64,000 nucleotides of DNA from Parazoarcus communis SWub3 = DSM 12120. GTDB taxonomy: Bacteria > Pseudomonadota > Gammaproteobacteria > Burkholderiales > Rhodocyclaceae. The notes beneath the pieces are model-generated. The model was not told where the DNA came from. It worked only from the letters and a program-made list of their open reading frames with translations, and ran no database searches. The stretch lies in NCBI RefSeq assembly GCF_003226565.1, contig NZ_QKOE01000012.1:62001-126000 (forward strand). The letters run 5' to 3'. A program made the position numbers and the translations under genes. Every line of letters starts with the position of its first letter. Position 1 is the stretch's first letter. Below are positions 8,750 through 18,716 of the stretch, in pieces.

Positions 8750-10378
8750 TTAGATTTTCACGCGTGACAACGCGGTATCGAGCGCCTTGGATACATCGGC
8801 CAGTGCCGTCGACGCGTCGGCGATACTGCCTACCGCGAGCGAAGCGTCCTCTGCGCGCTGGGCGATCTGTTCGACATTGGTCGCGATCGAAGTGGCGGCA
8901 ATCGACTGTTCCCGCGTAGCCAGCTCGATACCGTCGACCAGTTCCAGGCTCTGCGCCGCTGACGTGCGGATCGCCTCGAGCGCGGAGCGGGTCTCCCTGA
9001 TCAGTTCGACACTGACCTTGACCCGCTCATTGCCAGCCCCGGCGCTACTCACCGCATCTCGCGTCTCCTCGCGCAGGGACTGGATGATCGAGCTGATCTC
9101 GACCGTGGCTCCGGTCGTGCGCTCGGCAAGCTTGCGTACCTCATCGGCCACCACGGCAAAGCCCCGCCCTTGTTCGCCAGCGCGGGCCGCCTCGATCGCC
9201 GCATTCAGCGCCAGCAGGTTGGTCTGGTCGGCAATTTCCTTGATCACGGTCGCGATGCGGCCGATCTCGTCGGAGGACTGAGCGAGCTGCTCCATTGTTG
9301 CGGTGGTGCTGGAAACCGCCTTTGCCAACTCACCGATCTCGTCAACCGCCCGCGCGGCCTTGTCCATGCCAAGCTCGGCCTCCGCCTGGGTCTGACGCGC
9401 CGCACTCGCCGCGGCACCGGAGTTTTCCGCCACCTCGTTGACCGCAACCGTAACCTGCTCGACCGCTGCCGCGGTAGACGACGCCGCTTCGCTCGAGGCG
9501 CTGGCCCCCCGCGCCACCCCCTGGCTCGACCCCGCGAGGGTATCGGACTGCTGCACGATATCCCGCGCCGCCTCGCCGACGTTGATCAGAATGGCCTGAA
9601 GATTGGCCATCATGGCGTTGAAGGCATCGGAAATATGCCCGATCTCGTCACGGCGGTCGATCATGGACACCCGCCTCAGATCGCCGTCACGCTGGGTGGC
9701 CGACAGGGTTTCCTCGAGCCGCTTCAGGTCGCCGACCATGCCGCCTATCACCCCGAACTGCAACCAGGCTGCAATGGCGACGCTGACACACACGGCCAGC
9801 ACCACCGGCCAGGACATGCCGTCGGCCAGGACCGGCAGCGCCAGTGACAGCACAGCCGCCAGCAGGGTTGCCAGCCCGGCGCCAACGCGCGCACCGATCG
9901 ACCACCCCGAGAACACGCCCATCAGGCCGGTGCGGACCACACGACCATTGACGACGGTCAAGCCGCCAGCGCCTGCGCGCAGCTTGCGGTAGGCAGGAAT
10001 GACCGCCTCCACCACCTGCTTGTCGGCACGCCGACGCACCGACTCGTAACCCACGACCCGCCCGCTCTCGCGGACCGGGGATGCAAAGCCATGCACCCAG
10101 TAGAAACCGCCATCCTTGCGTCGGTTCTTGACATAGCCGCTCCACGGCTGACCAGCCTTCAGCGATTTCCACATGTCATCGAACGCCTGGGGTGGCATGT
10201 CCGGATGGCGGACGATGTTGTGAGGCTGGCCGAGCAGTTCCTCCCGTTCAAAGCCGGAAAGCTGGACGAACAGATCGTTCGCTGCAGTAATCCGGCCTTC
10301 AAGGTCGGTCTTGCTGTAGATGAACTGACCGTCGGGGACCTGGGTCTCGACGTCATTGACGGGCTGATTGATACGCAT
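8750..10378 (-). CDS. Aer-like PAS-containing methyl-accepting chemotaxis protein
   Basis: 542 residues from the ATG at 10378, which has GAGGGAG 5 nt upstream; the frame is open to 10417 without a better start. The N-terminal PAS domain (about residues 8-125, with NIVRHPDMP and [12 protein letters not shown]) matches the FAD-binding aerotaxis receptor Aer. Two adjacent hydrophobic segments follow (about 155-215) with almost no periplasmic part, then HAMP-like sequence and a long MCP signalling domain whose hairpin tip reads [20 protein letters not shown]. It ends SRVKI, without a CheR-binding pentapeptide. It probably senses redox or energy state and signals through CheA/CheW. A sigma-28-type promoter lies upstream. 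Confidence 0.87.
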   Translation of the reverse strand: MRINQPVNDVETQVPDGQFIYSKTDLEGRITAANDLFVQLSGFEREELLGQPHNIVRHPDMPPQAFDDMWKSLKAGQPWSGYVKNRRKDGGFYWVHGFASPVRESGRVVGYESVRRRADKQVVEAVIPAYRKLRAGAGGLTVVNGRVVRTGLMGVFSGWSIGARVGAGLATLLAAVLSLALPVLADGMSWPVVLAVCVSVAIAAWLQFGVIGGMVGDLKRLEETLSATQRDGDLRRVSMIDRRDEIGHISDAFNAMMANLQAILINVGEAARDIVQQSDTLAGSSQGVARGASASSEAASSTAAAVEQVTVAVNEVAENSGAAASAARQTQAEAELGMDKAARAVDEIGELAKAVSSTTATMEQLAQSSDEIGRIATVIKEIADQTNLLALNAAIEAARAGEQGRGFAVVADEVRKLAERTTGATVEISSIIQSLREETRDAVSSAGAGNERVKVSVELIRETRSALEAIRTSAAQSLELVDGIELATREQSIAATSIATNVEQIAQRAEDASLAVGSIADASTALADVSKALDTALSRVKI

Positions 10379-10435
10379 GAAAACTCCCTCAGGGACAGCC
10401 GGTTCTGATGAACTCAATCTGTTCTTGTCATTGTG

Positions 10436-10462
10436 TTATCGGACCTTTTTTGCGTCTCTTGA
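10436..10462 (-). promoter_or_regulatory. Sigma-28 (FliA)-type promoter for the chemoreceptor
   Basis: On the minus strand TCAAGAGA (10462-10455), an 11-nt spacer and TCCGATAA (10443-10436) resemble the FliA consensus TAAAGTTT-N11-GCCGATAA. The -10 box matches 7 of 8. It lies about 58 bp before the ATG of the chemoreceptor, a class of genes commonly controlled by FliA. Confidence 0.6.
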
Positions 10463-10523
10463 ATATATCCCGACATCTTCCGACGACCCAGGGGACATGT
10501 GCAAGCGCACAATTCACCGTCAC

Positions 10524-10556
10524 AGCAAAAACGGCGCACAAGGCGCCGTTTTTGCT
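10524..10556 (-). terminator. Rho-independent terminator of icmF
   Basis: A perfect 14-bp stem (10524-10537 with 10543-10556), 5-nt loop and a run of five T on the minus strand, 35 bp after the icmF stop. Confidence 0.85.
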
Positions 10557-10590
10557 GCTGTCTCCTTCTTACGAAGGTCTGTTGTTGTCC

Positions 10591-13500
10591 TTACATGCTG
10601 CGCCGGTACTGGCCACCAACCTTGTACAGTGCCTCGGTGATCTGACCCAGCGAGCAGTAACGCACCGCGTCCACCAGCACCTCGAACACGTTGGCATTGT
10701 CGATGACTGCCTGCTGCAGCTTTGCCTGCCACTTGGGCGCTTCGGCCTTGTTGCGGGCATGGAAGTCCTTCAGGCGCTGCAACTGCCCCTGCTTCTCCTC
10801 CTCGGTCGAACGCGCCAGCTCGATCTCCTGCTGGGCCTGGCCCTTGGGATTGAGGAAGGTGTTGACGCCGATGATCGGGTAGGAGCCGTCGTGCTTCTTG
10901 TGCTCGTAGTACAGCGACTCTTCCTGGATCTTGCCGCGCTGATAGCCGGTCTCCATCGCACCCAGCACACCGCCGCGGGAAGCGATGGCTTCGAACTCCT
11001 TCAGCACCGCTTCTTCAACCAGATCCGTCAGCTCTTCGATGATGAAGGCCCCCTGGTTGGGATTCTCGTTCTTCGCCAGGCCCCACTCGCGGTTGATGAT
11101 CAACTGGATCGCCATCGCACGCCGCACCGACTCTTCGGTGGGGGTGGTGATCGCCTCGTCATAGGCATTGGTGTGCAGCGAGTTGCAGTTGTCGTAGATC
11201 GCGATCAGCGCCTGCAACGTGGTACGGATGTCGTTGAAGTCCATCTCCTGCGCATGCAGCGAACGCCCCGAGGTCTGTACGTGATACTTGAGCTTCTGGC
11301 TGCGCTCGTTGGCACCGTACTTGTTCTTCATCGCGACGGCCCAGATGCGACGGGCAACACGGCCGATCACCGAGTATTCCGGATCCATGCCATTGCTGAA
11401 GAAGAAGGACAGGTTGGGCGCAAAGTCATCGATGTGCATGCCGCGCGCCAGATAGCTCTCGACATAGGTGAAGCCGTTCGACAGCGTGAATGCCAGCTGG
11501 CTGATCGGGTTCGCGCCTGCCTCGGCAATGTGGTAACCGGAGATCGACACCGAGTAGAAGTTCTGCACCTTGTTATGGACGAAGAACTCCTGAATGTCAC
11601 CCATCATCTTCAGCGCGAACTCGGTGCTGAAGATGCAGGTATTCTGCCCCTGGTCTTCCTTCAGGATATCGGCCTGTACGGTGCCACGTACGGTGGATAG
11701 GGTCCAGGCCCGGATCTTGGCGTACTCGTCCGCCGTCGGCTCGCGGCCGTTGTCAGCCTTGAACTTGGCGACCTGCTGATCCATCGCGGTATTGAAGAAG
11801 AAGGCGAGGATGATCGGTGCCGGCCCATTGATCGTCATCGACACCGAGGTGCTGGGCGCGCACAGGTCGAAACCATCGTACAGCACCTTCATGTCATCGA
11901 GCGTGGCGATGCTGACGCCGGAGTTGCCGATCTTGCCGTAGATGTCCGGACGCAGGTCGGGGTCGCAGCCATACAGCGTGACCGAGTCAAAGGCTGTCGA
12001 CAGCCGATGCGCAGGCATGCCTTCCGACACTTTCTTGAAACGGCGGTTGGTACGGAAGGCATCACCTTCACCGGCAAACATCCGGGTCGGATCCTCGCCT
12101 TCGCGCTTGAACGCGAACACACCTGCAGTGTAGGGGAAGGATCCCGGGACATTCTCCTTCATCAGGAACTTGAGCGTCTCGCCCTCGTCCTCGAAGCTGG
12201 GCAGCGCCACCTTGCGGATCTTGCTGCCCGACAGCGAGGTGTGGGTGAGCTGAGTGCGGATCTCCTTGTCGCGGATCTTCACCACATACTCATCCGCTGC
12301 GTAGAGCGCCTTCTCGGTGGGCCACTGTTCGAGCAGTTTCTTTGCTGCCGGCGTCAGCTCGCCATCCTTCCAGTTGATCAGCTCATCGAACGAGCCCGCA
12401 TCCTTGCCACACTGCTCGAACAAGCCCTTGGCAATCCGCAGCGACTGGCGCTCGCGCGCCACCCGGGCTTGCTGCTCGACATGGTTGTGATAGCCGCGCA
12501 CGGTATCGGCGATCTCCGCGAGGTAGCGGATGCGCTCGGCGGGCACAATGGCACGCCCCTCCGACGAAGACTTGACCGTCACCACCGGCAACTTGCTCTT
12601 GGCCGCCTTCAAACCCTTGCCGACCAATGCCGGCAGCACCGCCTGGTACAGCGCAGTCACCCCATCATCGTTGAAACGCGCCGCCATGGTGCCGAACACC
12701 GGCATGTCTTCAGTCGGCGTGGCAAACAGTTCGCGGTTGCGCTGGTACTGCTTGCGTACATCGCGCAGTGCATCCTGTGCGCCTTTGCGGTCAAACTTGT
12801 TGATGGCCACGAAGTCGGCAAAGTCAAGCATGTCGATTTTCTCGAGCTGACTGGCGGCACCGAACTCCGGGGTCATCACGTACAGCGACAGATCGACGAA
12901 GGGCACGATCGCGGCGTTGCCCTGACCAATGCCCGAGGTCTCGACGATGACCAGATCGAAGCCCGCCAGCTTGCACGCGGCGATGACTTCCGGCAGCGCG
13001 GCCGAGACTTCCGAGCCGGTGTCACGGGTCGCCAGCGAGCGCATGTAGATGTTGTCGTGCTCGATGGCATTCATGCGGATGCGGTCGCCCAGCAACGCAC
13101 CGCCGGTACGCTTGCGCGAGGGGTCGATGGAAACGATGGCAAGCTTGAGCTTGTCGTCCTGATCGAGGCGGAAACGGCGCACCAGTTCGTCGGTCAGTGA
13201 GGACTTGCCCGCGCCGCCGGTGCCGGTGATGCCAAGCGTCGGTACCTTGGTCTTGGCCGCAGCATCCATCAGGGCCTTCCTGACGTCGTCACCATAGCCA
13301 CCGTTCTCCAGCGCGGTGATGATCTGCGCCAGTGCACGGCGATCACCGGCCGCCAGCGCCTTCAGCACGGCCTCCGCCTTCTGCGGCGCGGCCTTGGTGA
13401 CATCGACATCGCAGCGCTCGACCACGCTGTTGATCATGCCCTGGAGCCCCATCTTGGCGCCGTCTTCAGGCGAGAAGATGTGGGTCACGCCGTAATCGTG

Positions 13501-13857
13501 CAGGTCCTTGATCTCGGCAGGCACGATCACGCCACCGCCGCCGCCGAACACCTTGATGTTCTCGCCACCATGGGCCTTGAGCAGATCGATCATGTACTTG
13601 AAGAACTCGACGTGGCCACCCTGGTAGCTGGTGATGGCGATGCCCTGGACGTCTTCCTGCAGCGCGGCGTTGACGATTTCGCCCACCGAGCGGTTGTGGC
13701 CCAGGTGGATGACCTCGGAACCGGTCGATTGCAGAATGCGGCGCATGATGTTGATCGAGGCATCATGGCCATCAAACAAGGCGGCTGCGGTCACGAAACG
13801 CACCTTGTTCTTGGGCTTGTAGGGCTGCAGCTTGTGGGCCACGCTCAGGTCGGTCAT
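10591..13857 (-). CDS. icmF: Fused isobutyryl-CoA mutase IcmF (adenosylcobalamin-dependent)
   Basis: 1088 residues from the ATG at 13857 (GGGGGGAG 6 nt upstream). Domains in order: cobalamin-binding domain with DGHDASIN at residues 29-36; MeaB-like G-domain with P-loop GTGGAGKSS at about 212-220; then the mutase TIM barrel. It interconverts isobutyryl-CoA and n-butyryl-CoA, and family members can also act on isovaleryl/pivalyl-CoA; the G-domain protects and repairs the cofactor. Substrate-pocket residues support this: TRMFAGEG has Phe and DQGQNTCIF has Gln where methylmalonyl-CoA mutase has Tyr and Arg (compare RQYAGFS and MVRNTYIY in the mutase at 27884-30061). Monocistronic, with a strong terminator. 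An AraC-type regulator is divergent. Confidence 0.93.
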   Translation of the reverse strand: MTDLSVAHKLQPYKPKNKVRFVTAAALFDGHDASINIMRRILQSTGSEVIHLGHNRSVGEIVNAALQEDVQGIAITSYQGGHVEFFKYMIDLLKAHGGENIKVFGGGGGVIVPAEIKDLHDYGVTHIFSPEDGAKMGLQGMINSVVERCDVDVTKAAPQKAEAVLKALAAGDRRALAQIITALENGGYGDDVRKALMDAAAKTKVPTLGITGTGGAGKSSLTDELVRRFRLDQDDKLKLAIVSIDPSRKRTGGALLGDRIRMNAIEHDNIYMRSLATRDTGSEVSAALPEVIAACKLAGFDLVIVETSGIGQGNAAIVPFVDLSLYVMTPEFGAASQLEKIDMLDFADFVAINKFDRKGAQDALRDVRKQYQRNRELFATPTEDMPVFGTMAARFNDDGVTALYQAVLPALVGKGLKAAKSKLPVVTVKSSSEGRAIVPAERIRYLAEIADTVRGYHNHVEQQARVARERQSLRIAKGLFEQCGKDAGSFDELINWKDGELTPAAKKLLEQWPTEKALYAADEYVVKIRDKEIRTQLTHTSLSGSKIRKVALPSFEDEGETLKFLMKENVPGSFPYTAGVFAFKREGEDPTRMFAGEGDAFRTNRRFKKVSEGMPAHRLSTAFDSVTLYGCDPDLRPDIYGKIGNSGVSIATLDDMKVLYDGFDLCAPSTSVSMTINGPAPIILAFFFNTAMDQQVAKFKADNGREPTADEYAKIRAWTLSTVRGTVQADILKEDQGQNTCIFSTEFALKMMGDIQEFFVHNKVQNFYSVSISGYHIAEAGANPISQLAFTLSNGFTYVESYLARGMHIDDFAPNLSFFFSNGMDPEYSVIGRVARRIWAVAMKNKYGANERSQKLKYHVQTSGRSLHAQEMDFNDIRTTLQALIAIYDNCNSLHTNAYDEAITTPTEESVRRAMAIQLIINREWGLAKNENPNQGAFIIEELTDLVEEAVLKEFEAIASRGGVLGAMETGYQRGKIQEESLYYEHKKHDGSYPIIGVNTFLNPKGQAQQEIELARSTEEEKQGQLQRLKDFHARNKAEAPKWQAKLQQAVIDNANVFEVLVDAVRYCSLGQITEALYKVGGQYRRSM

Positions 13858-13982
13858 GTCGGTCTCCCCCCGTTGTACGGATCTATCCGCTGCATGGTAG
13901 AAGCCGGCGGGCCTGAATGCCATTGTCGGAGATGCCGCATATCGTGCAAAATCCGCCAATCCAGATTCCTGCATGGCACAAC

Positions 13983-15077
13983 ATGCCAGTCACCCCTGCT
14001 TTACGCCCTGCAAACACCGGGCAGATCCGGCAGCAACCCAGAAGCCGCGCTACGGTGGCGATGGGTTTCGTCACCGGCATGCTGTCCGGCATGGCACGCC
14101 AGGGGCGCGATCCGGGTCCGCTGCTGCGTGCCAGCGGAATCGATCTTGCAGAACCTGCCAGCCGGATTCCGGTGGATCGCTACGCCCGCCTGTACAACCT
14201 GGTGGTACTCGATCTCGACGATGAGGGCTTTGGCCTGTTCTCCCAGGCAATGGCACCGGGCACCTTCGAGTTTCTGTGCCGCGGCATGCTCGGCGCACCG
14301 ACGCTGGCCGAGGCGCTGCTGCGCGCCACCCGCTTCCTGCGCATCGTGCTGCCGGATCTGCGCGTATCCTTGCAGCGCGATGGATTGAAAGCCATGCTCG
14401 GCATTGTCGAGATTCGTCCGCTGGCGGCTGACGACCACGACCCCGGCCGGGTGTTCGCGCTGGAGTGGTTGCTGCGCTTGCTCCACGGCGTCGCCTGCTG
14501 GTTTGTGGGTCGCGGCCTGGCGCTGGATGCGGTTGACTTTCCTTACCCTCGGCCTGCGCATGCAGATGACTATGCGCTGGTCTATACCGAACACTCACAC
14601 TTCGGCGCGACAAGCCTATGCGCCCACTTGCAGGCCAATCTGCTCGACCTGCCGCTGCGCCGTGACGAAGCGGCACTGAATGCCTTCCTGGAGGGCGCAC
14701 CGGGCAAGATCGCGATGCTCTACCGTCGCGACCGCGAGATGGTCTTCCGCGTCCGCGACCTGCTGCGGGATGCCTTGCCGGACAATCTGAGCCTGGAGGC
14801 GGTTGCCGGCCAGTTGCACGTTTCGCCGCGTACGCTGGCCAGACGACTCGAAGAAGAAGGCTCGAGCTTTCGCGCGATCAAGGACGCCACCCGGCGCGAC
14901 ATCGCCTATGCCCGCCTGACCAAAACCCGCCAGCCCGTTGCCGAACTTGCCGCGGACCTGGGCTATGCCGATCCTTCCGCCTTCTATCGCGCCTTCGTCG
15001 CCTGGTCGGGCCTGTCACCCGAACGTTATCGCAGCAGCCTGACAGTGGGTGACGCCACATCGGCGACCCGCCGCTGA
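13983..15077 (+). CDS. AraC-family transcriptional regulator
   Basis: About 364 residues. The C-terminal ~100 residues form a double helix-turn-helix ([21 protein letters not shown], then [25 protein letters not shown]), as in AraC/XylS proteins. The N-terminal half resembles the arabinose-binding-type ligand domain of the OruR/ArgR-like group, starting near [12 protein letters not shown]. The start is uncertain: 13983 is preferred, 13917 and 14061 are possible, and none has a strong Shine-Dalgarno sequence. It is divergent from icmF, so regulation of icmF by an acyl-CoA or branched acid is a reasonable guess but unproved. Confidence 0.8.
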   Translation: MPVTPALRPANTGQIRQQPRSRATVAMGFVTGMLSGMARQGRDPGPLLRASGIDLAEPASRIPVDRYARLYNLVVLDLDDEGFGLFSQAMAPGTFEFLCRGMLGAPTLAEALLRATRFLRIVLPDLRVSLQRDGLKAMLGIVEIRPLAADDHDPGRVFALEWLLRLLHGVACWFVGRGLALDAVDFPYPRPAHADDYALVYTEHSHFGATSLCAHLQANLLDLPLRRDEAALNAFLEGAPGKIAMLYRRDREMVFRVRDLLRDALPDNLSLEAVAGQLHVSPRTLARRLEEEGSSFRAIKDATRRDIAYARLTKTRQPVAELAADLGYADPSAFYRAFVAWSGLSPERYRSSLTVGDATSATRR

Positions 15078-15244
15078 ACCCTTCACGCTCGGCACGGGTC
15101 ACAGGAAGGGTCTGTCGACCAGGTTAACGTTCACGTCAACTTCGGGCACACTATCGCGCAGGCAAGCCCCTATTCCTGCCGTCACGACGGCATGGCACCA
15201 TCGCCTCGAACAATAAACAACAGCAATCCGGAGACAGGCATTTC

Positions 15245-17296
15245 ATGGCGCAACCCGCCGATCACTCACCCACCCCCGAACAGCGACGACGCTACGATCT
15301 GTTGCTGGCCGGGCTGGACCTGCTCGACCAGGCCATTGCGGTGTTCGACGCCACCCCCAAACTGGTGACATGGAACAAGGCCATGCTGCGGCTGCTGGAC
15401 TTTCCCGAATCGATGGTGAAGGTCGGCACCCCCTTCGAGGACTTCGTCCGCTTCAATGCGGAGCGCGGCGAGTACGGCCCGGGTGACATCGACGCCCTGG
15501 TACTGGAGCGCGTTGCCTCCGCCCGCGCCTTCCAGCCCCACTACATCGAGCGTGCACGCCCCAACGGCAAGGTGCTGGCCATCCGTGGCGTGCCCATTCC
15601 CAACCTGGGCTTCGTCTCGCTATGGACCGACATCACCGAGCAGCGGCGCTACGAAGCGGTCATCCAGCAGCAGAATGCGCAACTCGAGGCTCGGGTGCTC
15701 GAGCGCACAGCCGAACTGGAGCAGGCCAACGCCCAACTTGCGAAGGCCAATTCCGAAATCGACCAGATCGCCGGTGCGCTGCGTCTGTCGGAAGAGCGCC
15801 TGCGCTTGATCCTGGACTCCATTCCGGCGCTGATCGCGCATGTCGATGCCGGCCAGCGCTATCGCTTCGCCAACCGCAGCTACGCCGAGTGGTTCGGCTA
15901 CACCAAGGAAAGCATTGTCGGGCGCAGTATCGAAGAAGTGTTCGGCGCCGAGGCCTATGCGGCAATCCGACATCACCTGGACGATGCCGCCCAGGGTGAA
16001 CGCGTCAGCTACGAGTACGCGCGCAGGAATGCCGACGACCGAATCGTGCACGCACGCAGCGTGGTGGTGCCCGACGTCTCGATCGAAGGGGGCTTCCAGG
16101 GCTACTTCGTGCTGTCGATCGACATCACCGAGCAGAAGGCCAATCAGGCCGCGCTGATCCAGGCACAGAAGATGGAAGCGGTCGGCCAGTTGACCGGCGG
16201 GCTGGCTCACGATTTCAACAACCTGCTGACCATCATCATCGGCAATCTGTCGGCGCTTCAGGGTCAACTCCATGGCGGCGCCAGCAACGAACATGTCGAA
16301 CCTGCTCTGCAGGCGGCGCGTCGTGGTGCGGAGCTCATCCGCCGCCTGCTGACCTATTCCCGCCGCCAGCCGCTGGAGCCCAGCAGCATTGAAGTGGGCG
16401 CGCTGGTGCATAACATGTCGCATCTGCTGGTGCGCTCACTGACCGAAACCATCAAGGTCCGGCTACGGCTGCCGGGCGAACCCCTTTTTGCGCTGGTCGA
16501 TCCGCACCAGCTCGAGAACGCCCTGCTCAACCTCGCGCTCAACGCGCGAGACGCCATGCCCGATGGCGGCGAACTGACGATTGCGGTGTCGGAACGCAAG
16601 CTCGACGCCTATGTCGCCCGGCTGGTGCAGGTTCCACCCGGTGACTATGTGCAGATCGACGTCACCGATACGGGCAGCGGCATCGATCCCGAACTGCTGC
16701 AACGGGTGTTCGAGCCCTTCTTCACCACCAAGCCCTTCGGTAGCGGCAGCGGTCTGGGGCTGTCCATGGTGTATGGCTTCGTACGTCAGTCCGGCGGCAA
16801 CATCCGCGTCGTCAGTACGCCAGGCAAGGGCACCAACGTGCGTTTCGTGCTGCCGCGCTCGCAACCGCCCGAAGCCGCGCCAGTACAAGTCGAGCGCGAC
16901 CACAGCTCACCCCGGCTGCGCCAGGGGCCGGTGCTGCTGGTGGAGGACGAGCCCGAGGTGCGCAAGGTCATCCGCTTGCAGCTGACGGCACTCGGCCACA
17001 CCGTGATCGAAGCCGAAAGCGGCCTCGAAGCCCTGCCCATGCTGGAAAACATCGAAGACATTGCGTTGCTGATCAGCGATACGGTCATGCCCGGCGGCAT
17101 CGGCGGTCGCGAGCTGGCCCAGCGCGCCCGCAGCCTGCGCCCCGACCTGCCCATCCTGCTGATCACCGGCTATGCCAGCGCCGACCCGGACGACGGTGGT
17201 TTGGCGGCCGACGTGCCGGTACTGCGCAAACCCTTTGACCAGAGCGCGCTGTCTGTCGCACTGAACGAGCTCGACCCTCCCGAGGAGAACCGCTGA
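15245..17296 (+). CDS. PAS hybrid sensor histidine kinase
   Basis: 683 residues, no clear membrane segment, so probably cytoplasmic. Two PAS domains (about 20-135 and 183-298) are joined by a coiled coil at about 135-182. The dimerisation domain has the H-box GGLAHDFNNLL with phospho-His322. The ATPase domain has NALLNLALNARDAMPDGG (N-box), a DTGSGID G1 box and SGLGLSMVYGF. A C-terminal receiver (about 560-680) has acidic residues VEDEPE and phospho-Asp in ISDTVMPGG. AGGAG-like GGAGACAGG precedes the ATG. The next gene, a response regulator, starts 1 bp after the stop codon, so they probably act as a pair. The signal is unknown. Confidence 0.87.
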   Translation: MAQPADHSPTPEQRRRYDLLLAGLDLLDQAIAVFDATPKLVTWNKAMLRLLDFPESMVKVGTPFEDFVRFNAERGEYGPGDIDALVLERVASARAFQPHYIERARPNGKVLAIRGVPIPNLGFVSLWTDITEQRRYEAVIQQQNAQLEARVLERTAELEQANAQLAKANSEIDQIAGALRLSEERLRLILDSIPALIAHVDAGQRYRFANRSYAEWFGYTKESIVGRSIEEVFGAEAYAAIRHHLDDAAQGERVSYEYARRNADDRIVHARSVVVPDVSIEGGFQGYFVLSIDITEQKANQAALIQAQKMEAVGQLTGGLAHDFNNLLTIIIGNLSALQGQLHGGASNEHVEPALQAARRGAELIRRLLTYSRRQPLEPSSIEVGALVHNMSHLLVRSLTETIKVRLRLPGEPLFALVDPHQLENALLNLALNARDAMPDGGELTIAVSERKLDAYVARLVQVPPGDYVQIDVTDTGSGIDPELLQRVFEPFFTTKPFGSGSGLGLSMVYGFVRQSGGNIRVVSTPGKGTNVRFVLPRSQPPEAAPVQVERDHSSPRLRQGPVLLVEDEPEVRKVIRLQLTALGHTVIEAESGLEALPMLENIEDIALLISDTVMPGGIGGRELAQRARSLRPDLPILLITGYASADPDDGGLAADVPVLRKPFDQSALSVALNELDPPEENR

Positions 17297-17297
17297 G

Positions 17298-18020
17298 ATG
17301 TCGCCCCCTACCGAGTCAGGCCTGCCCACCATCTTTGTGCTCGAGGACGAAGCGGATATCGCACGACTGATCTGCAGCAGCCTGGCCGAGTACGGTTTTC
17401 GTTGCGAGCATCTTTCCACTGGCCGGCAGTTGCTGGTCCGCGCCCGCCAGCATGCTCCCGACCTCTGCATCGTCGACCTGGGCCTGCCCGACATGGATGG
17501 CATGCAGGTGGTACGTGAGCTTCAGGAAGGCAGCCCGTGCGCAGTGCTGATCCTGACCGGCCGCAACGATGTCACCGACCGGGTGCTGGGCCTGGAACTG
17601 GGCGCGGACGACTACATTGTCAAACCTTTCGAGCCGCGCGAGCTGGTGGCACGGGTCCGTTCCATCCTGCGCCGCTATCAGCGTGCCGCCCCCCTCGAAC
17701 CGGTAGAGCGTACCGTCGCCCGCTTCGGTAACTGGCGCTTCGACAGCAGCCGCCACACCCTGACCGCTCCCGACGGCCGCGAGATCGGCCTTTCCGCAGC
17801 AGAAGCCGGCCTGCTTGGAACCCTGATCCGGCGCCCCAACAAGATCCTGTCACGCGAACAATTACTCGGCGAACGGGATGTCGACCCCTTTGACCGCAGC
17901 ATCGACGTACGCATCTCGCGGCTGCGTCGCAAACTGGACGATGACCCGCAGAACCCCAAGCTGATCAAGACCGTGTACGGCGCGGGTTATCTGTTTGCAT
18001 CGCAGGTGAGCTGGGAATGA
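17298..18020 (+). CDS. OmpR/PhoB-family response regulator
   Basis: 240 residues. N-terminal receiver: acidic pair EDEAD at 16-20, phospho-Asp60 in IVDLGLPD, and conserved Lys in DDYIVKPF. The C-terminal winged helix has FGNWRFDSSRHTLT, then DPFDRSIDVRISRLRRKL and KTVYGAGYLF, all typical of OmpR-type DNA-binding domains. GAGGAG is 10 nt upstream of the ATG, within the end of the kinase gene. Co-transcription with the hybrid kinase points to a shared phosphorelay. No target site could be recognised. Confidence 0.88.
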   Translation: MSPPTESGLPTIFVLEDEADIARLICSSLAEYGFRCEHLSTGRQLLVRARQHAPDLCIVDLGLPDMDGMQVVRELQEGSPCAVLILTGRNDVTDRVLGLELGADDYIVKPFEPRELVARVRSILRRYQRAAPLEPVERTVARFGNWRFDSSRHTLTAPDGREIGLSAAEAGLLGTLIRRPNKILSREQLLGERDVDPFDRSIDVRISRLRRKLDDDPQNPKLIKTVYGAGYLFASQVSWE

Positions 18021-18116
18021 ACGTACGCAGACACCCGTGCCGGTCGCGGCTGGCGCACCTTCCGCCGCATGCCGGCTTCGTAACGTCACACGCGACTCAA
18101 AGCTGGATCAAATCGC

Positions 18117-18139
18117 TATAATTATGGATTATTAATCCA
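18117..18139 (+). promoter_or_regulatory. Promoter -10 and candidate operator upstream of the VOC gene
   Basis: A perfect TATAAT (18117-18122) overlaps ATAATTATGGAT (18118-18129) and the inverted repeat TGGATTA-T-TAATCCA (18125-18139). The 12-mer ATAATTATGGAT also occurs on the minus strand at 30349-30338, within the promoter of the methylmalonyl-CoA mutase operon. Binding by the GntR regulator at 30419 is inferred. Confidence 0.5.
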
Positions 18140-18158
18140 CGCCAATCAGGAGTCCTTC

Positions 18159-18641
18159 ATGTCCCAGCGTCCGTTCAAAGTCCTCGGCATCCAGCAGATT
18201 GCCATCGGCGGCCCCAGCAAGGAAAAACTCAAGACCCTGTGGGTGGACATGCTTGGACTGGAAATCACCGGCAACTTCGTGTCCGAGCGCGAGAATGTCG
18301 ACGAGGACATCTGCGCCATGGGCGCCGGCGCGTTCAAGGTGGAGGTTGACCTGATGCAGCCGCTCGACCCCGAGAAGAAGCCCGCTGTCCACACCACTCC
18401 GCTGAATCACGTTGGCTTGTGGATCGACGATCTGCCCAAGGCGGTGGAGTGGCTCAGCGCCAACGGCGTGCGCTTCGCGCCGGGTGGCATCCGTCGCGGC
18501 GCAGCGGGCTTCGACATCACCTTCCTGCACCCGAAGGGCAATGAGGAATTCCCCATCGGGGGCGAAGGGGTGCTGGTGGAGTTGGTCCAGGCGCCCGCCG
18601 AGGTGGTGGATGCCTTTGCCCGCCTCGCCGCGCAGGGCTGA
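18159..18641 (+). CDS. VOC-superfamily protein, candidate methylmalonyl-CoA epimerase
   Basis: 160 residues, two beta-alpha-beta-beta-beta modules. The C-terminal module (NHVGLWIDD, then FLHPKGN and [10 protein letters not shown]) closely resembles methylmalonyl-CoA epimerase, which links propionyl-CoA carboxylase to methylmalonyl-CoA mutase by converting the S to the R epimer. Expected metal ligands are His in NHVGL and Glu in VLVEL; the first ligand position reads GIQQIAIG, with Gln instead of the usual epimerase His, and the second reads VDLMQPL. Gln is a known metal ligand in human glyoxalase I, so a metal site remains possible. AGGAG precedes the ATG. It shares a promoter element with the mutase operon. 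Lactoylglutathione lyase-like activity is the alternative. Confidence 0.7.
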   Translation: MSQRPFKVLGIQQIAIGGPSKEKLKTLWVDMLGLEITGNFVSERENVDEDICAMGAGAFKVEVDLMQPLDPEKKPAVHTTPLNHVGLWIDDLPKAVEWLSANGVRFAPGGIRRGAAGFDITFLHPKGNEEFPIGGEGVLVELVQAPAEVVDAFARLAAQG

Positions 18642-18662
18642 TCCGCTCACCCCAGACAGCAT

Positions 18663-18697
18663 GCGGCCCGCCGGTGCCAAGGGCAGCGGCGGGCCGC
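18663..18697. terminator. Hairpin between convergent VOC and aminomutase-like genes
   Basis: GCGGCCCGCCG (18663-18673) pairs with CGGCGGGCCGC (18687-18697), an 11-bp GC stem with a 13-nt loop between two convergent genes. There is no T-run on either side, so termination may need Rho or be inefficient. Confidence 0.5.
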
Positions 18698-18716
18698 GGA
18701 ACACCCCAGGCCGCGT

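Noticed and set aside
15123-15140. GTTAACGTTCACGTCAAC as a possible operator before the hybrid kinase
   Set aside because: It is an imperfect palindrome (about 14 of 18 bases symmetric), with no second copy found and no matching regulator nearby.
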